Assembly: GCF_004359375.1 (NCBI RefSeq) | Contig: NZ_CP034726.1 | Location: 558,001-622,000, forward strand | Direction: 5' to 3' | DNA from: Acetilactobacillus jinshanensis | Lineage (GTDB): Bacteria; Bacillota; Bacilli; Lactobacillales; Lactobacillaceae | DNA length: 64,000 bases | In this document: positions 9,310-17,383 of the stretch, piece by piece | How the letters are laid out: the number at the start of each line of letters is the position of its first letter | How positions within the stretch are numbered: the first letter of the stretch is position 1 | Notes under the pieces: model-generated | What the model was told of the DNA's origin: nothing | Databases searched by the model: none | Seen by the model: only the letters and a program-made list of their open reading frames with translations | Made by a program: the position numbers and the translations under genes

Positions 9310-9795
9310 TTAATCAGCGGTGTTAGTTAAAATATGATTTAGATAAACCGAGAACATAATGATGGTTAAAGCTAATTCATCAGGATTATCATTAGCGGTC
9401 TTGACGTTGATCTCGAAATAGCGAACGTCTTCGATCGTGAATAACTGGGACGCAAATTGCTTAACGGTTTCAGGCCTCAAATTAAGGCCTAGTTTTAAGG
9501 TTTCAGGATGCTGTCGGTATTGCTTGGTTTCCTTAATCACGTTTGGATATTTATGTAATAAGTGACGGGTAATGTAACCATCTTCGGTTAGGTTATGACC
9601 ATTATCATAGGCAAACGGGATTAACTGGCGATTTGAGTCATAGATCTTAAACGCCGTAATTTTATGGAAAAATTTGGCGCTGGGATATAACTTAGTTTTG
9701 AATTGAATGTTCAACCCTAAACGTTTTGTCCATTGAGCTAACTTTTGATCAAGTCCGCTCATTTCTTTTTGGATATCTATAGTTTTAGTTTCCAT
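9310..9795 (-). CDS. Conserved-looking unknown protein in the nrdG-suf operon
   Basis: I do not recognise the family. The protein is soluble, 161 residues, without cysteines, signal peptide or membrane segments. The N-terminal half is Lys- and Phe-rich and ends near residue 100. The C-terminal half looks alpha/beta (TVKQFASQLFTIEDVRY, then a hydrophobic helix ALTIIMFSVYL). It starts at ATG with an AAAGGAG site and ends 21 bp before nrdG. Its position between the metal transporter and nrdG suggests a role in NrdG/NrdD activation or Fe-S supply, but this is inference only. Confidence 0.8.
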   Translation of the reverse strand: METKTIDIQKEMSGLDQKLAQWTKRLGLNIQFKTKLYPSAKFFHKITAFKIYDSNRQLIPFAYDNGHNLTEDGYITRHLLHKYPNVIKETKQYRQHPETLKLGLNLRPETVKQFASQLFTIEDVRYFEINVKTANDNPDELALTIIMFSVYLNHILTNTAD

Positions 9796-9840
9796 GGGAT
9801 CGCTCCTTTGCGTTTAACATTTAACGATTGATTTTAATAA

Positions 9841-11109
9841 TTACCAGATACCGGTCGTCGGACCGATCATATAGACACCGAATACCATTACTAACAGGCA
9901 TGAAATAATCACGGTCCACTTATAAACGCCGTGCATCTGATAATGACTTGGTAAAGCTCTTGATTCTAAGAGCAATAAAAAGCCCAAGACGATTGGCAAA
10001 AGCAAGGCATTCATAACTTCGATGGCAATTGTGACTTTCACTAGATTGAAGTGGATTAACGAGATTGTCGCACTGACGACAAACGTCAAGGCGTACATGC
10101 CATAAAAGCCAACCGTTTTCTTACTTAGCTTTTCGTTTAAACTGTGAGGCCAGTTCAGGACTTCGGTCATACCCCAGGTCCCGGCTAACGCAACCACTAA
10201 GGCAGCAACTAACGAACCACCAAAAATACTGGCGCCCATTAAGATCCGGGCCAGTTGGTAGCCCATGTACGGCTGCAAGACCGTTACTAGATCACCGACG
10301 GTACTTAACGACGTTGCTCGGGAATGGGCTGTGGCTGCAGCAAACAAAATAATGAAGCCAATCATAATGGCTTGAGTAATAACCGTTCCAATAGCCGTAT
10401 CCGTTTGCTCTTTCTTAATGCATTTAACGGATAGGTGCTTATCAATCACGGCGCCCTGCTGATAAAAGATCATCCAAGGCATAATTACGGCACCCAGGTT
10501 GGCTGCAACTAAATATAAGTATGATGAATTATGCCAAGGGACCGTGATCATGCCGTGCACCAAATCATGCATCTGTGGATGGACAAAAATTAATGCAACG
10601 ACAAACGCCAATTCAGCAAAGCCAAAGATCAAGCCGATTTTTTCGATCCGTCGGTACTTACCAACAAAGGCAATGCTGATCAGCAGTAACGCCACCAACG
10701 GAATTGAGATCCAGCGTGAAATTCCAAATAGATCGCTCACACCGGCAACCCCGATGAATTCAGTTAACAAGGCACCGATCACGGAAGCCATTAACGTAAA
10801 CGCCGCAAGCATTGCCCAGCCGGTACCAAAGTACTTCCGAATCAATTCACCATGACCCTGACGAGTAACGATTCCCAATCGAACCGTCATCTCCTGAACC
10901 ATGAATAGCACCGGAATTAAAATAATCTGGGGTAATACCATCTTGTAACCCCATTCAGCACCGGACTGAGCCGCGGTCAATAGACATCCGGCATCGGTAT
11001 CAGCTAACATTACAATCAATCCAGGCCCGATTACCTTACAAAATCGTTTAGTCTGGCTAACAAAGTTGGCCCTTACAGGTCCCTTATGTTGTGTTGGTAT
11101 ATTTACCAC
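9841..11109 (-). CDS. NRAMP (SLC11)-family divalent metal transporter with atypical metal-site motifs
   Basis: A membrane protein of 422 residues with about 11 hydrophobic segments and an NRAMP-like arrangement (GPGLI start, QSGAEWGY, LGIVTRQG). Canonical MntH-type proteins have DPGN in helix 1 and MPH in helix 6. Here the equivalent sites read DTDAG (37-41) and MPWMIF (from 210). The substrate could therefore be other than Mn2+/Fe2+; some NRAMP-related proteins move Mg2+. GTG at 11109 is the only usable start because a stop codon lies directly upstream, and no good ribosome binding site precedes it. It is the first gene of the nrdG-suf operon. Confidence 0.85.
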   Translation of the reverse strand: MVNIPTQHKGPVRANFVSQTKRFCKVIGPGLIVMLADTDAGCLLTAAQSGAEWGYKMVLPQIILIPVLFMVQEMTVRLGIVTRQGHGELIRKYFGTGWAMLAAFTLMASVIGALLTEFIGVAGVSDLFGISRWISIPLVALLLISIAFVGKYRRIEKIGLIFGFAELAFVVALIFVHPQMHDLVHGMITVPWHNSSYLYLVAANLGAVIMPWMIFYQQGAVIDKHLSVKCIKKEQTDTAIGTVITQAIMIGFIILFAAATAHSRATSLSTVGDLVTVLQPYMGYQLARILMGASIFGGSLVAALVVALAGTWGMTEVLNWPHSLNEKLSKKTVGFYGMYALTFVVSATISLIHFNLVKVTIAIEVMNALLLPIVLGFLLLLESRALPSHYQMHGVYKWTVIISCLLVMVFGVYMIGPTTGIW

Positions 11110-11145
11110 CTACAATATCTGGATTTAAGTTCTTAACAATTTTTC

Positions 11146-11174
11146 ATTCTAAATGAGATTTGTGAAAATGTAAA
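11146..11174 (-). promoter_or_regulatory. Promoter of the NRAMP-nrdG-suf-flavodoxin operon
   Basis: The minus strand shows -35 TTTACA (11169-11174), a 17-bp spacer and -10 TAGAAT (11146-11151), about 35 bp before the GTG start. The 340-bp divergent region up to nrdD also holds an AT-rich imperfect inverted repeat around 11305-11340. No known riboswitch pattern is recognisable. Confidence 0.65.
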
Positions 11175-11363
11175 CAAGTCTGAGGAAAGAATTTTAATTA
11201 AGAAAAATAAAAAGGATTGCTTGCGTGATTTTGTTAAATTCTGATAAGATATTCATCGTGATTTCAAATTGAAGAATTAGATCATAATAAGATTTATAGC
11301 TGGTTATTTTTTATTTTGGCTAAAAATGAAAAATAATCTTTTTCTAAATTTATTCAAATTTCA

Positions 11364-11415
11364 TTGTTACGTACTACATATGTGTGATATATTTTAGATG
11401 TATACAACATATTGT
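11364..11415 (+). promoter_or_regulatory. nrdD promoter with two NrdR boxes
   Basis: Two NrdR-box-like sites, ACTACATATGTGT (11373-11385) and ACAACATATTGT (11404-11415), share the ACATAT core at 11376 and 11407, exactly 31 bp or three helical turns apart. This is the paired, in-phase layout known for NrdR operators. A -35 TTGTTA (11364-11369) and a -10 near 11387-11392 (ATATAT) surround the first box. Binding would therefore block transcription. NrdR represses ribonucleotide reductase genes when dATP is plentiful. Confidence 0.78.
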
Positions 11416-11449
11416 ATATTTAGCTTAATTCAGATAGAGGAGTGTTATT

Positions 11450-13648
11450 TTGGAAACAGCCACGATTGATCTTGATAAATTACTCAACGGAAAAGTTGTT
11501 AAGCGTGGCGGAGACAAAACTCCGTTTTATCAATACAAATTGGACTTCATTTTGAACAAATTAAAGGTCCCGAAAGAACTTCAATTTCAGTTCAAAAAAC
11601 AGCTTTTTCATCACTTTAAGGACGCCAAATTAATTTATACTACCCAAATACGTGAACAATTTCACATATTTTTCAAGCAAAACGACCTTAAATCAGACGA
11701 TCAGAAGTATACCCAATACTTCAAAAAGGAACAGCAGGAATTTAAAGACGCAACCAATGTTCAGCTACAGATGGAACGTCTCTTTAAACGTGATCCAAGA
11801 ATCGTTCACGAAAACGCCAATAAGAACAGTAAAGTTTTTAACACAATGCGGGATCTTCAAGCTGGGACCGCTTGCCGTGCCATCGGTCTCCAGATGCTAC
11901 CTGATATCGTTGCTAAAGCTCATTTACGTGGTGATATTCACTGGCATGACTTGGATTATTCGCCGGTTACTACCGAAACCAACTGCAGCTTAGTTGACTT
12001 TAAGAACATGCTGGCTCACGGCTTTAAGATCGGTAACGCATACGTCGAAACTCCGAAGTCTATCAACACGGCCGTGGCTCAGATTGCGCAAATCATCGCC
12101 AACGTTGCGTCATTGCAATACGGTGGAATCTCATTCAACCGGGCCGATGAAGTCTTAGAACCATACGCTAAAAAGAACTACCGTAAGCATTTAAAACAAG
12201 CTAAAGAATGGGTTGCACCAGATAAACAACGTGATTTTGCCGTTAAATACACGAAAAAAGATATTTATGACGCCATGCAATCCTTAGAATACGAAATTAA
12301 CACCCTCTTCTCGTCACAAGGCCAAACGCCATTCACGACCGTTAACTTCGGTTTAGGAACTAGCTGGATCGAACGTGAGATTCAAAAAGACATCCTTAAG
12401 ATCCGAATTAAGGGCCTTGGTAAAGAACGTCGAACCGCAGTCTTTCCAAAGTTGATTTACGTCTTAAAGAAAGGCTTGAACTTCTACCCAAAGGATCCGA
12501 ACTATGACATCAAGAAATTAGCAATTAAATGCTCAACCTTGAGAATGTACCCAGATATACTGATGTATGATAAGATCTGCCAGATCACCGGTAATTACAA
12601 AGCACCAATGGGCTGCCGTTCTTTCTTGCAGAAATGGACTAATAAAGATGGTAAAGAAGAAAACGACGGTCGCATGAATTTAGGTGTCGTCACCGTTAAT
12701 TTGCCACGCATCGCAATGTTAGCCCATGGTAACAAGGGCCTGTTCTGGAAGATCTTCTACGAACGAATGGGAACTTGCCACCGCGCATTAAAGTACCGGA
12801 CCCACCGAGTTTGCCAGGCTAAACCTGAAAATGCCCCACTGTTATATGAATATGGCGGCTTTGGCAAACGTTTAAAACCCGGTGATAACGTTCGTCAGCT
12901 CTTTGATCATTATCGTGCTACTGTTTCCCTAGGTTACATTGGCTTATACGAAGTCGGAACGACTTTTGGCGGACCCAACTGGGAACACAACAAGAAGGTT
13001 AAGGCCTTTACCGTTGACATCGTTCGTCGGATGCACAACCTCTGCCATAAGTGGTCATTAGAAAGCGGTTATCATTACAGCTTGTACTCCACACCAGCTG
13101 AATCATTAACCGATACCTTCTGCCGAGACGATTTAAAGAAATTCGGCAAGGTTAAGGATATTACTGATAAGCAGTATTACACCAACAGTTTCCACTACGA
13201 TGTTCGTAAACAACCAACCCCATTCGAAAAGCTATCGTTTGAACAGGATTACCCGCCATACGCTGCCGGTGGTTTCATTCATTACTGTGAATACCCAAAT
13301 CTAAAGATGAACCCCGCAGCATTAGAAGCCGTTTGGAACTGGGCTTATGATCACGTTGGTTACTTAGGCACTAACACTTCAATTGATAAGTGCTTTAAGT
13401 GTGGTTTCAAAGGTGATTTCAAGGCCACATCAAAAGGTTTCGTCTGCCCGCAGTGTGGCAACAGCGATCCACGTTATTGTGACGTAGTTAAGCGACTTTG
13501 TGGTTACCTAGGTAATCCGCAGGCTCGCCCAATCGTCCACGGTCGATTAATGGAAATTGCTTCTCGTAAGAAGAACATGTCCACCGGAATGATCCAAAAC
13601 GTCGCTAAATATGAAAAGGACAAACAATCTGACTCTCGTTTAGTGTAG
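11450..13648 (+). CDS. nrdD: Anaerobic ribonucleoside-triphosphate reductase (class III)
   Basis: This glycyl-radical enzyme makes dNTPs from NTPs without oxygen. Of 732 residues, the N-terminal 100 or so form an ATP-cone-like regulatory domain (VVKRGGDKTPFYQYKL). Four zinc cysteines lie near the C-terminus at C648, C651, C666 and C669. The radical site is in RLCGYLG with the glycine at about 685. All expected catalytic parts look intact. It starts at TTG with a GAGGAG site 8 bases upstream. Regulation by NrdR is indicated by the two boxes upstream. Its activase gene nrdG is encoded about 2.2 kb away on the other strand. Confidence 0.97.
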   Translation: METATIDLDKLLNGKVVKRGGDKTPFYQYKLDFILNKLKVPKELQFQFKKQLFHHFKDAKLIYTTQIREQFHIFFKQNDLKSDDQKYTQYFKKEQQEFKDATNVQLQMERLFKRDPRIVHENANKNSKVFNTMRDLQAGTACRAIGLQMLPDIVAKAHLRGDIHWHDLDYSPVTTETNCSLVDFKNMLAHGFKIGNAYVETPKSINTAVAQIAQIIANVASLQYGGISFNRADEVLEPYAKKNYRKHLKQAKEWVAPDKQRDFAVKYTKKDIYDAMQSLEYEINTLFSSQGQTPFTTVNFGLGTSWIEREIQKDILKIRIKGLGKERRTAVFPKLIYVLKKGLNFYPKDPNYDIKKLAIKCSTLRMYPDILMYDKICQITGNYKAPMGCRSFLQKWTNKDGKEENDGRMNLGVVTVNLPRIAMLAHGNKGLFWKIFYERMGTCHRALKYRTHRVCQAKPENAPLLYEYGGFGKRLKPGDNVRQLFDHYRATVSLGYIGLYEVGTTFGGPNWEHNKKVKAFTVDIVRRMHNLCHKWSLESGYHYSLYSTPAESLTDTFCRDDLKKFGKVKDITDKQYYTNSFHYDVRKQPTPFEKLSFEQDYPPYAAGGFIHYCEYPNLKMNPAALEAVWNWAYDHVGYLGTNTSIDKCFKCGFKGDFKATSKGFVCPQCGNSDPRYCDVVKRLCGYLGNPQARPIVHGRLMEIASRKKNMSTGMIQNVAKYEKDKQSDSRLV

Positions 13649-13668
13649 ATACCAATTAATAAACAAAG

Positions 13669-13706
13669 AAGGACGTCATCCCATAAATCATGGAATGGCG
13701 CCCTTT
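13669..13706 (+). terminator. nrdD terminator
   Basis: An imperfect 16-bp stem (AAGGACGTCATCCCAT against ATGGAATGGCGCCCTT) is followed by TTTT. It lies 20 bp after the nrdD stop. Confidence 0.72.
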
Positions 13707-13721
13707 TAGTTTGCCAATAAA

Positions 13722-13750
13722 AAAGGATGCTTTTTAATAAGCATCCCTTT
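13722..13750 (-). terminator. Terminator of the VIT gene pair
   Basis: AAAGGATGC and GCATCCCTTT form a stem, followed on the minus strand by TTTTTTATT. It sits between the convergent nrdD and VIT units. Confidence 0.75.
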
Positions 13751-13773
13751 TAAATTATATTAACCTGAATTAT

Positions 13774-14472
13774 TTAGAACTGATTCAATAACTTACCTAA
13801 CGAATAGTGAATGATCATGGTGATGATACTAATGATGATGTTACGGATCACGGCAACCTTTTCTAAGCCGTTACCCAACTTAGCACTCAAGTAACCGGTC
13901 AATGCCGAAGTTAAGATGACGACCGTAATCGTGACCGGCCACTGGATATTAACCGGTGACAACGTCATAGCAACTAACGGAAAGAAACCACCGATCGAGG
14001 CGGACAGTAACGAAGAAAATGCGGCGTACCATGGATTCATGTAGTGACCTAAATCTAGGCCGTACTTGATGTCAACCAAAGTGGTTAACGGCCGCTTGGA
14101 CAGTAAATCACGAGCGATCGCTAATGACGTGGCCTGGGTAACCCCACGTTTCATGTAATAGTGCTGAACGGTCCGTAATTCCTGCTTAAAATTAGTGGCC
14201 ATGAGCCGCTTTTCTTTAATTACAGCGGCCCCTTCAGCATCCTTCTGGGAACTAACCGAAGCGTACTCACCTGATGACATTGAGAAGGCACATGCCAGTA
14301 AATCAGCTAGACCAGAAATAAAGATCGTAAACTGATTCGGTGTCGCGATGGCAACGGTAAACAGGACACCAACGACGGTTAAGATTCCATCGTTAGAGCC
14401 TAGAACTCCAGCTCGTAAGGTATTCAGCTTTTCGTTCATGGTTTGCTTATGACGACGTTTAAATTTCTTCAA
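13774..14472 (-). CDS. VIT1/CCC1-family Fe/Mn transporter, second copy
   Basis: Membrane protein of 232 residues of the vacuolar iron transporter family, which exports or stores Fe2+ or Mn2+. It shows a basic N-terminus, RAGVLGSNDGILTVVG in helix 1, SMSSGEYASVSSQKD after helix 2 with the family's metal-site Glu, and three C-terminal membrane segments. It starts at TTG (14472) with a GAGAGGGTG ribosome binding site, 19 bp after the upstream VIT gene, so the two are co-transcribed. The two paralogues may form a heterodimer, which is inference. Confidence 0.9.
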   Translation of the reverse strand: MKKFKRRHKQTMNEKLNTLRAGVLGSNDGILTVVGVLFTVAIATPNQFTIFISGLADLLACAFSMSSGEYASVSSQKDAEGAAVIKEKRLMATNFKQELRTVQHYYMKRGVTQATSLAIARDLLSKRPLTTLVDIKYGLDLGHYMNPWYAAFSSLLSASIGGFFPLVAMTLSPVNIQWPVTITVVILTSALTGYLSAKLGNGLEKVAVIRNIIISIITMIIHYSLGKLLNQF

Positions 14473-14491
14473 TCTGATTCACCCTCTCTAG

Positions 14492-15172
14492 TTAAAGTAA
14501 TCTACCAATAATATAGGTAACGATCATCGTTAACGTTCCTGAAATCACGTTTCTCATCAAAGAGTGAAACCGTCTGGCGTTACTAATGATTGCGGCAATG
14601 TAACCGGTGATGGCTAAAGCGATGATGACGGCAAGGAACGTGTCGATGATACGTAAATGCATTGGGGCTAAACCAATTGAAGCTAATGGCAGAATTGAAC
14701 CCGTCGGGAACGAAATCATCGAAGCAATTGCCGCAGCATAAGGACTAGTAAAATCATTGATGTCGAAGCCATAGCGTTCACGAACGGCTGACACCAACGG
14801 TTCCTTGCTCATCATTTCCTTAACGGCTTGATCAGCTAACGATCGCTTCATCCCGGTCTTTAAATACTTATTTCTGATGGCATCGCACTCACCCTTGTAA
14901 TTAGTCTTTAACGCGTATTTCTCATGGAGGATGGCGTGACGCTGCGAATCCTTTTCGGTACTGACGGATGTATACTCGCCCATCGTCATGGAGACGGTAC
15001 CGGCAATCATCCCGGCAATCCCGGAAATAAAAATTGCGAAGTTACTGGCAGATGCACCAGCGACCCCGATAACGATTCCGGCAATCGATAGAATCCCGTC
15101 GTTCGCGCCCATCACGCTGGCACGAATAACGTTAATCCTTTGGTTTAACGTCTTCTTTTTAGCTTTTTCCAT
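14492..15172 (-). CDS. VIT1/CCC1-family Fe/Mn transporter, first copy
   Basis: Membrane protein of 226 residues, paralogous to the next gene. Family signatures are RASVMGANDGILSIAG in helix 1 and SMTMGEYTSVSTEKD after helix 2, with five predicted membrane helices. ATG has only a weak GGTGAT ribosome binding site. Together with the NRAMP-like protein and the suf genes nearby it fits a local theme of metal handling. Substrate (Fe2+ or Mn2+) cannot be told from the sequence. Confidence 0.9.
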   Translation of the reverse strand: MEKAKKKTLNQRINVIRASVMGANDGILSIAGIVIGVAGASASNFAIFISGIAGMIAGTVSMTMGEYTSVSTEKDSQRHAILHEKYALKTNYKGECDAIRNKYLKTGMKRSLADQAVKEMMSKEPLVSAVRERYGFDINDFTSPYAAAIASMISFPTGSILPLASIGLAPMHLRIIDTFLAVIIALAITGYIAAIISNARRFHSLMRNVISGTLTMIVTYIIGRLL

Positions 15173-15296
15173 ATAAACATCACCGCTTTGTGTAAACCTT
15201 CACATTTTATCGTGTGTCTATATGATACAGGTAACAAATCAAAAGTAAAGATATTCAACTTTGATAACTTAAATTTTAGGTGATGTAAAAATTTAG

Positions 15297-15545
15297 CTAA
15301 AATAAAAGACCGGTTACTGGCCGATCTTTCAAGGAGCTGATTAACAACACTCCCCGTTCACAAGTTTGCGGAGGGTTGATACATATGCTAAAAGCAAAAG
15401 TAAATTACTGCATACATGTTTTACCCGCTGTGTGATCCAAAGGCAATCAGGATTCATAGCGGTGGATAGGACTTTATCTATTCCCATCGCTTCTAATACT
15501 AAACATTTTAATTCCTAATGTTAGTATTTTGCTCATGTTCATTTC
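15297..15545 (-). ncRNA. Structured intergenic region, possible small RNA
   Basis: The 450-bp gap between the VIT genes and tdk is rich in stems. On the minus strand a GC hairpin (15305-15313 with 15321-15329) ends in TTTTATTTT like a terminator. Upstream lie mutually exclusive pairings: ACCGCT near 15456 can pair with AGCGGGT near 15422 or with AGCGATGG near 15487. A -35/-10 pair TTTAAA-N17-TATAGG starts near 15555 on this strand. On the plus strand a 12-bp stem (15495-15507 with 15517-15528) ends in TTTT, so the direction is uncertain. I do not recognise the RNA class; 6S RNA or a leader RNA are possibilities. Confidence 0.35.
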
Positions 15546-15626
15546 ACAAAATTTTTCCTATAATTTGTGCAGAATTTCATTTAAAATTGTAGATGTCAGT
15601 CAAAAATGCTTAGGAAGGAATTAATC

Positions 15627-16238
15627 ATGGCGCAATTCTTCTATTACTATGGAGCAATGAACAGCGGTAAAAGTATGGACATCTTACGGATCGCCCATAA
15701 TTATCACGAGGAAGGCAAACACGTCCTGGTCATGACCAGTGCGACCGACACCCGTGAAAAGACCGGTGAAGTCAAATCGCGAATGGGTCCCAGTTGCAAA
15801 GCTTACCCGATCCGAAACGATACCAACGTCTACGACGTGATCAAGAAATTCAAAGAAAAGGTCCCCAAGGTCTCGTGTGTAATGATCGATGAAGCCCAGT
15901 TCTTAAAGCGGCATCACGTTTTAGAATTAGCTAAAGTTGTCGATGATTTGAATATCCCGGTTATGGCCTTTGGTCTAAAGAATGACTTCCAGAACCACCT
16001 GTTCGAAGGTTCAGAGAACCTGCTGATCTATGCCGATAAGATCCGTGAAATCAAAACGGTCTGCTGGTTCTGCGGTAAGAAAGCCACGATGAACCTTCGT
16101 TTCCATAATGGCAAACCTGTATATAATGGGAAGCAAATTGAAGTTGGCGGTAACGAAACCTATAAACCGGTCTGCCGTTATCATTTCTACCACCCCAACT
16201 TAAAACTATTAAAACGAACCACGATCAAAGATAATTAA
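15627..16238 (+). CDS. tdk: Thymidine kinase
   Basis: Type II (TK1-like) thymidine kinase, which phosphorylates deoxythymidine in the salvage pathway. The 203 residues carry the P-loop GAMNSGKS (9-16), the catalytic Glu E89 in DEAQF, and a zinc site of C146, C149, C183 and H186. An upstream in-frame ATG at 15606 is rejected because AGGAAGGA is correctly spaced for 15627. A TATAAT at 15559-15564 with a weak -35 gives the likely promoter. The original terminator now lies beyond the inserted IS element. Confidence 0.96.
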   Translation: MAQFFYYYGAMNSGKSMDILRIAHNYHEEGKHVLVMTSATDTREKTGEVKSRMGPSCKAYPIRNDTNVYDVIKKFKEKVPKVSCVMIDEAQFLKRHHVLELAKVVDDLNIPVMAFGLKNDFQNHLFEGSENLLIYADKIREIKTVCWFCGKKATMNLRFHNGKPVYNGKQIEVGGNETYKPVCRYHFYHPNLKLLKRTTIKDN

Positions 16239-16245
16239 ATTAATT

Positions 16246-16252
16246 AATCATT
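16246..16252. repeat. Left 7-bp target-site duplication of the IS982-type element
   Basis: AATCATT directly precedes the left inverted repeat and is matched exactly at 17220-17226. Confidence 0.85.
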
Positions 16253-17219
16253 ACTCGTTTGGCTAGTTCAGTATTTTTAATTTTAATAGTGTATCAACTA
16301 ATAATGCTTGCTCCAACCTTGTCTGAAATCCATTAAGTGACCTGCCAGTATTATGTTCAATATGAAATAATTGATTCAATCTAGAGAATACCGTTTCAAT
16401 GTGGCGACGTAGTCGCCTTAGTAGGCTATCATCGTAGGAATATTGTTTCATGTTTGAACGTAATGGCGTCCAGAACCAAATTCCATGCTTAGCTAAATCT
16501 GCTTTCAAAGCCTTACTAATATATCCTTCATCAGCTAGAATATGCTGACATGGAAATTCATCAACTAATGTTTTAACCATTTTAATATCATGAATAGATG
16601 CCTTAGTAATGGTGTATGCAAGAACTATACCCGAATCGGATACTTCAAAACTACCTTTGAATCCGTAGTAATACATCTTTTTAGTAGATTTAAAGCCGAT
16701 ATTTGCATAACGATTTAAGAGCGTAGCTCTTGTATTACGGACATACTTACATAATGGCATCGGTAAACTGTCAATTATCGAATACTTTGGATATACGTAT
16801 CGTATAATAAGTTGCCAACGAATAATTTGAAGAATGACGCCATCTCGATTACAAATTCTGTTGAAACGTGATTCTTCAGGCATTCTATTAGGACTTATCA
16901 CGCCATTATCAAGTATAAAATGATAAAACCTAAGTCTAGCGTTTATGCCTAATAACGCTTGTAGACATAATAAAGCGATTACTTCTACATCTGTTAATTT
17001 TGAATGATTAACATTTCGCCTTCGGCGAAAGTTCTTGGAAATAAAGGCTTTATAAAGTGGTTTAATGGTATGAATACAGGATTGAAATTGTATTAACGAG
17101 TGATTATTAGTATACTGAACTTGGTCGAGCATAAGCTATACTTCCTATTGTGTGAACTACTTTTAGTATAGCCGACATGTTCGGCTTTTTTAATATTATC
17201 TCCAACTAGCCAAACGAGT
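16253..17219 (-). mobile_element. Complete IS982-family insertion sequence (967 bp)
   Basis: Perfect 16-bp terminal inverted repeats (ACTCGTTTGGCTAGTT at 16253-16268 and its complement at 17204-17219) bound one transposase gene. Both flanks carry the 7-bp direct repeat AATCATT (16246-16252 and 17220-17226). Intact ends and a matching target duplication point to a recent transposition. Inside the right end a stem AGCCGA/TCGGCT (17170-17186) with a T-run terminates plus-strand read-through from tdk. The IS separates tdk from its likely native terminator. Confidence 0.93.
16263..17132 (-). CDS. IS982-family transposase
   Basis: DDE transposase of 289 residues with candidate catalytic residues D121 (IIDSLPMPLCK), D201 (LADEGY) and E246 (RHIETVFSRL). 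The DSxPxPxC motif is typical of IS982. ATG has an AGGAAG site. The frame is intact, so the element may be active. Confidence 0.93.
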   Translation of the reverse strand: MLDQVQYTNNHSLIQFQSCIHTIKPLYKAFISKNFRRRRNVNHSKLTDVEVIALLCLQALLGINARLRFYHFILDNGVISPNRMPEESRFNRICNRDGVILQIIRWQLIIRYVYPKYSIIDSLPMPLCKYVRNTRATLLNRYANIGFKSTKKMYYYGFKGSFEVSDSGIVLAYTITKASIHDIKMVKTLVDEFPCQHILADEGYISKALKADLAKHGIWFWTPLRSNMKQYSYDDSLLRRLRRHIETVFSRLNQLFHIEHNTGRSLNGFQTRLEQALLVDTLLKLKILN

Positions 17220-17226
17220 AATCATT
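17220..17226. repeat. Right 7-bp target-site duplication of the IS982-type element
   Basis: AATCATT directly follows the right inverted repeat and equals the left copy. Confidence 0.85.
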
Positions 17227-17229
17227 ACC

Positions 17230-17269
17230 CAATCCTCATAACGAAACCAAATCTCCGTTATGGGGATTG
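17230..17269 (+). terminator. Displaced tdk terminator
   Basis: A long stem (CAATCCTCATAACG with CGTTATGGGGATTG) is followed by TTTCGTT. There is no plus-strand gene between it and tdk other than the IS, so it is best read as the original tdk terminator moved about 1 kb away by the insertion. Confidence 0.65.
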
Positions 17270-17321
17270 TTTCGTTATCGACAAATCGACATTCAAGATA
17301 TTAATTATCGGCACCTTGTAA

Positions 17322-17335
17322 TGAAAGCGCTTCCA
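17322..17335 (+). promoter_or_regulatory. LacI-type operator (cre-like) upstream of the hydrolase
   Basis: TGAAAGCGCTTCCA fits the catabolite-response element consensus at 13 of 14 positions and is followed at once by a -10-like TAAAAT. It could be bound by CcpA or by a dedicated LacI-family repressor. The surrounding 60 bp closely resemble the region upstream of the MFS gene (18421-18487). Confidence 0.6.
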
Positions 17336-17383
17336 TAAAATAGAACTGGATGGTAAATGAGTGTTTTTAAAAGGAGCTATACT

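Noticed and set aside
11110-11449. Manganese or magnesium riboswitch in the leader of the NRAMP gene
   Set aside because: The promoter lies only about 35 bp before the start, leaving no room for an aptamer, and no consensus core is visible.
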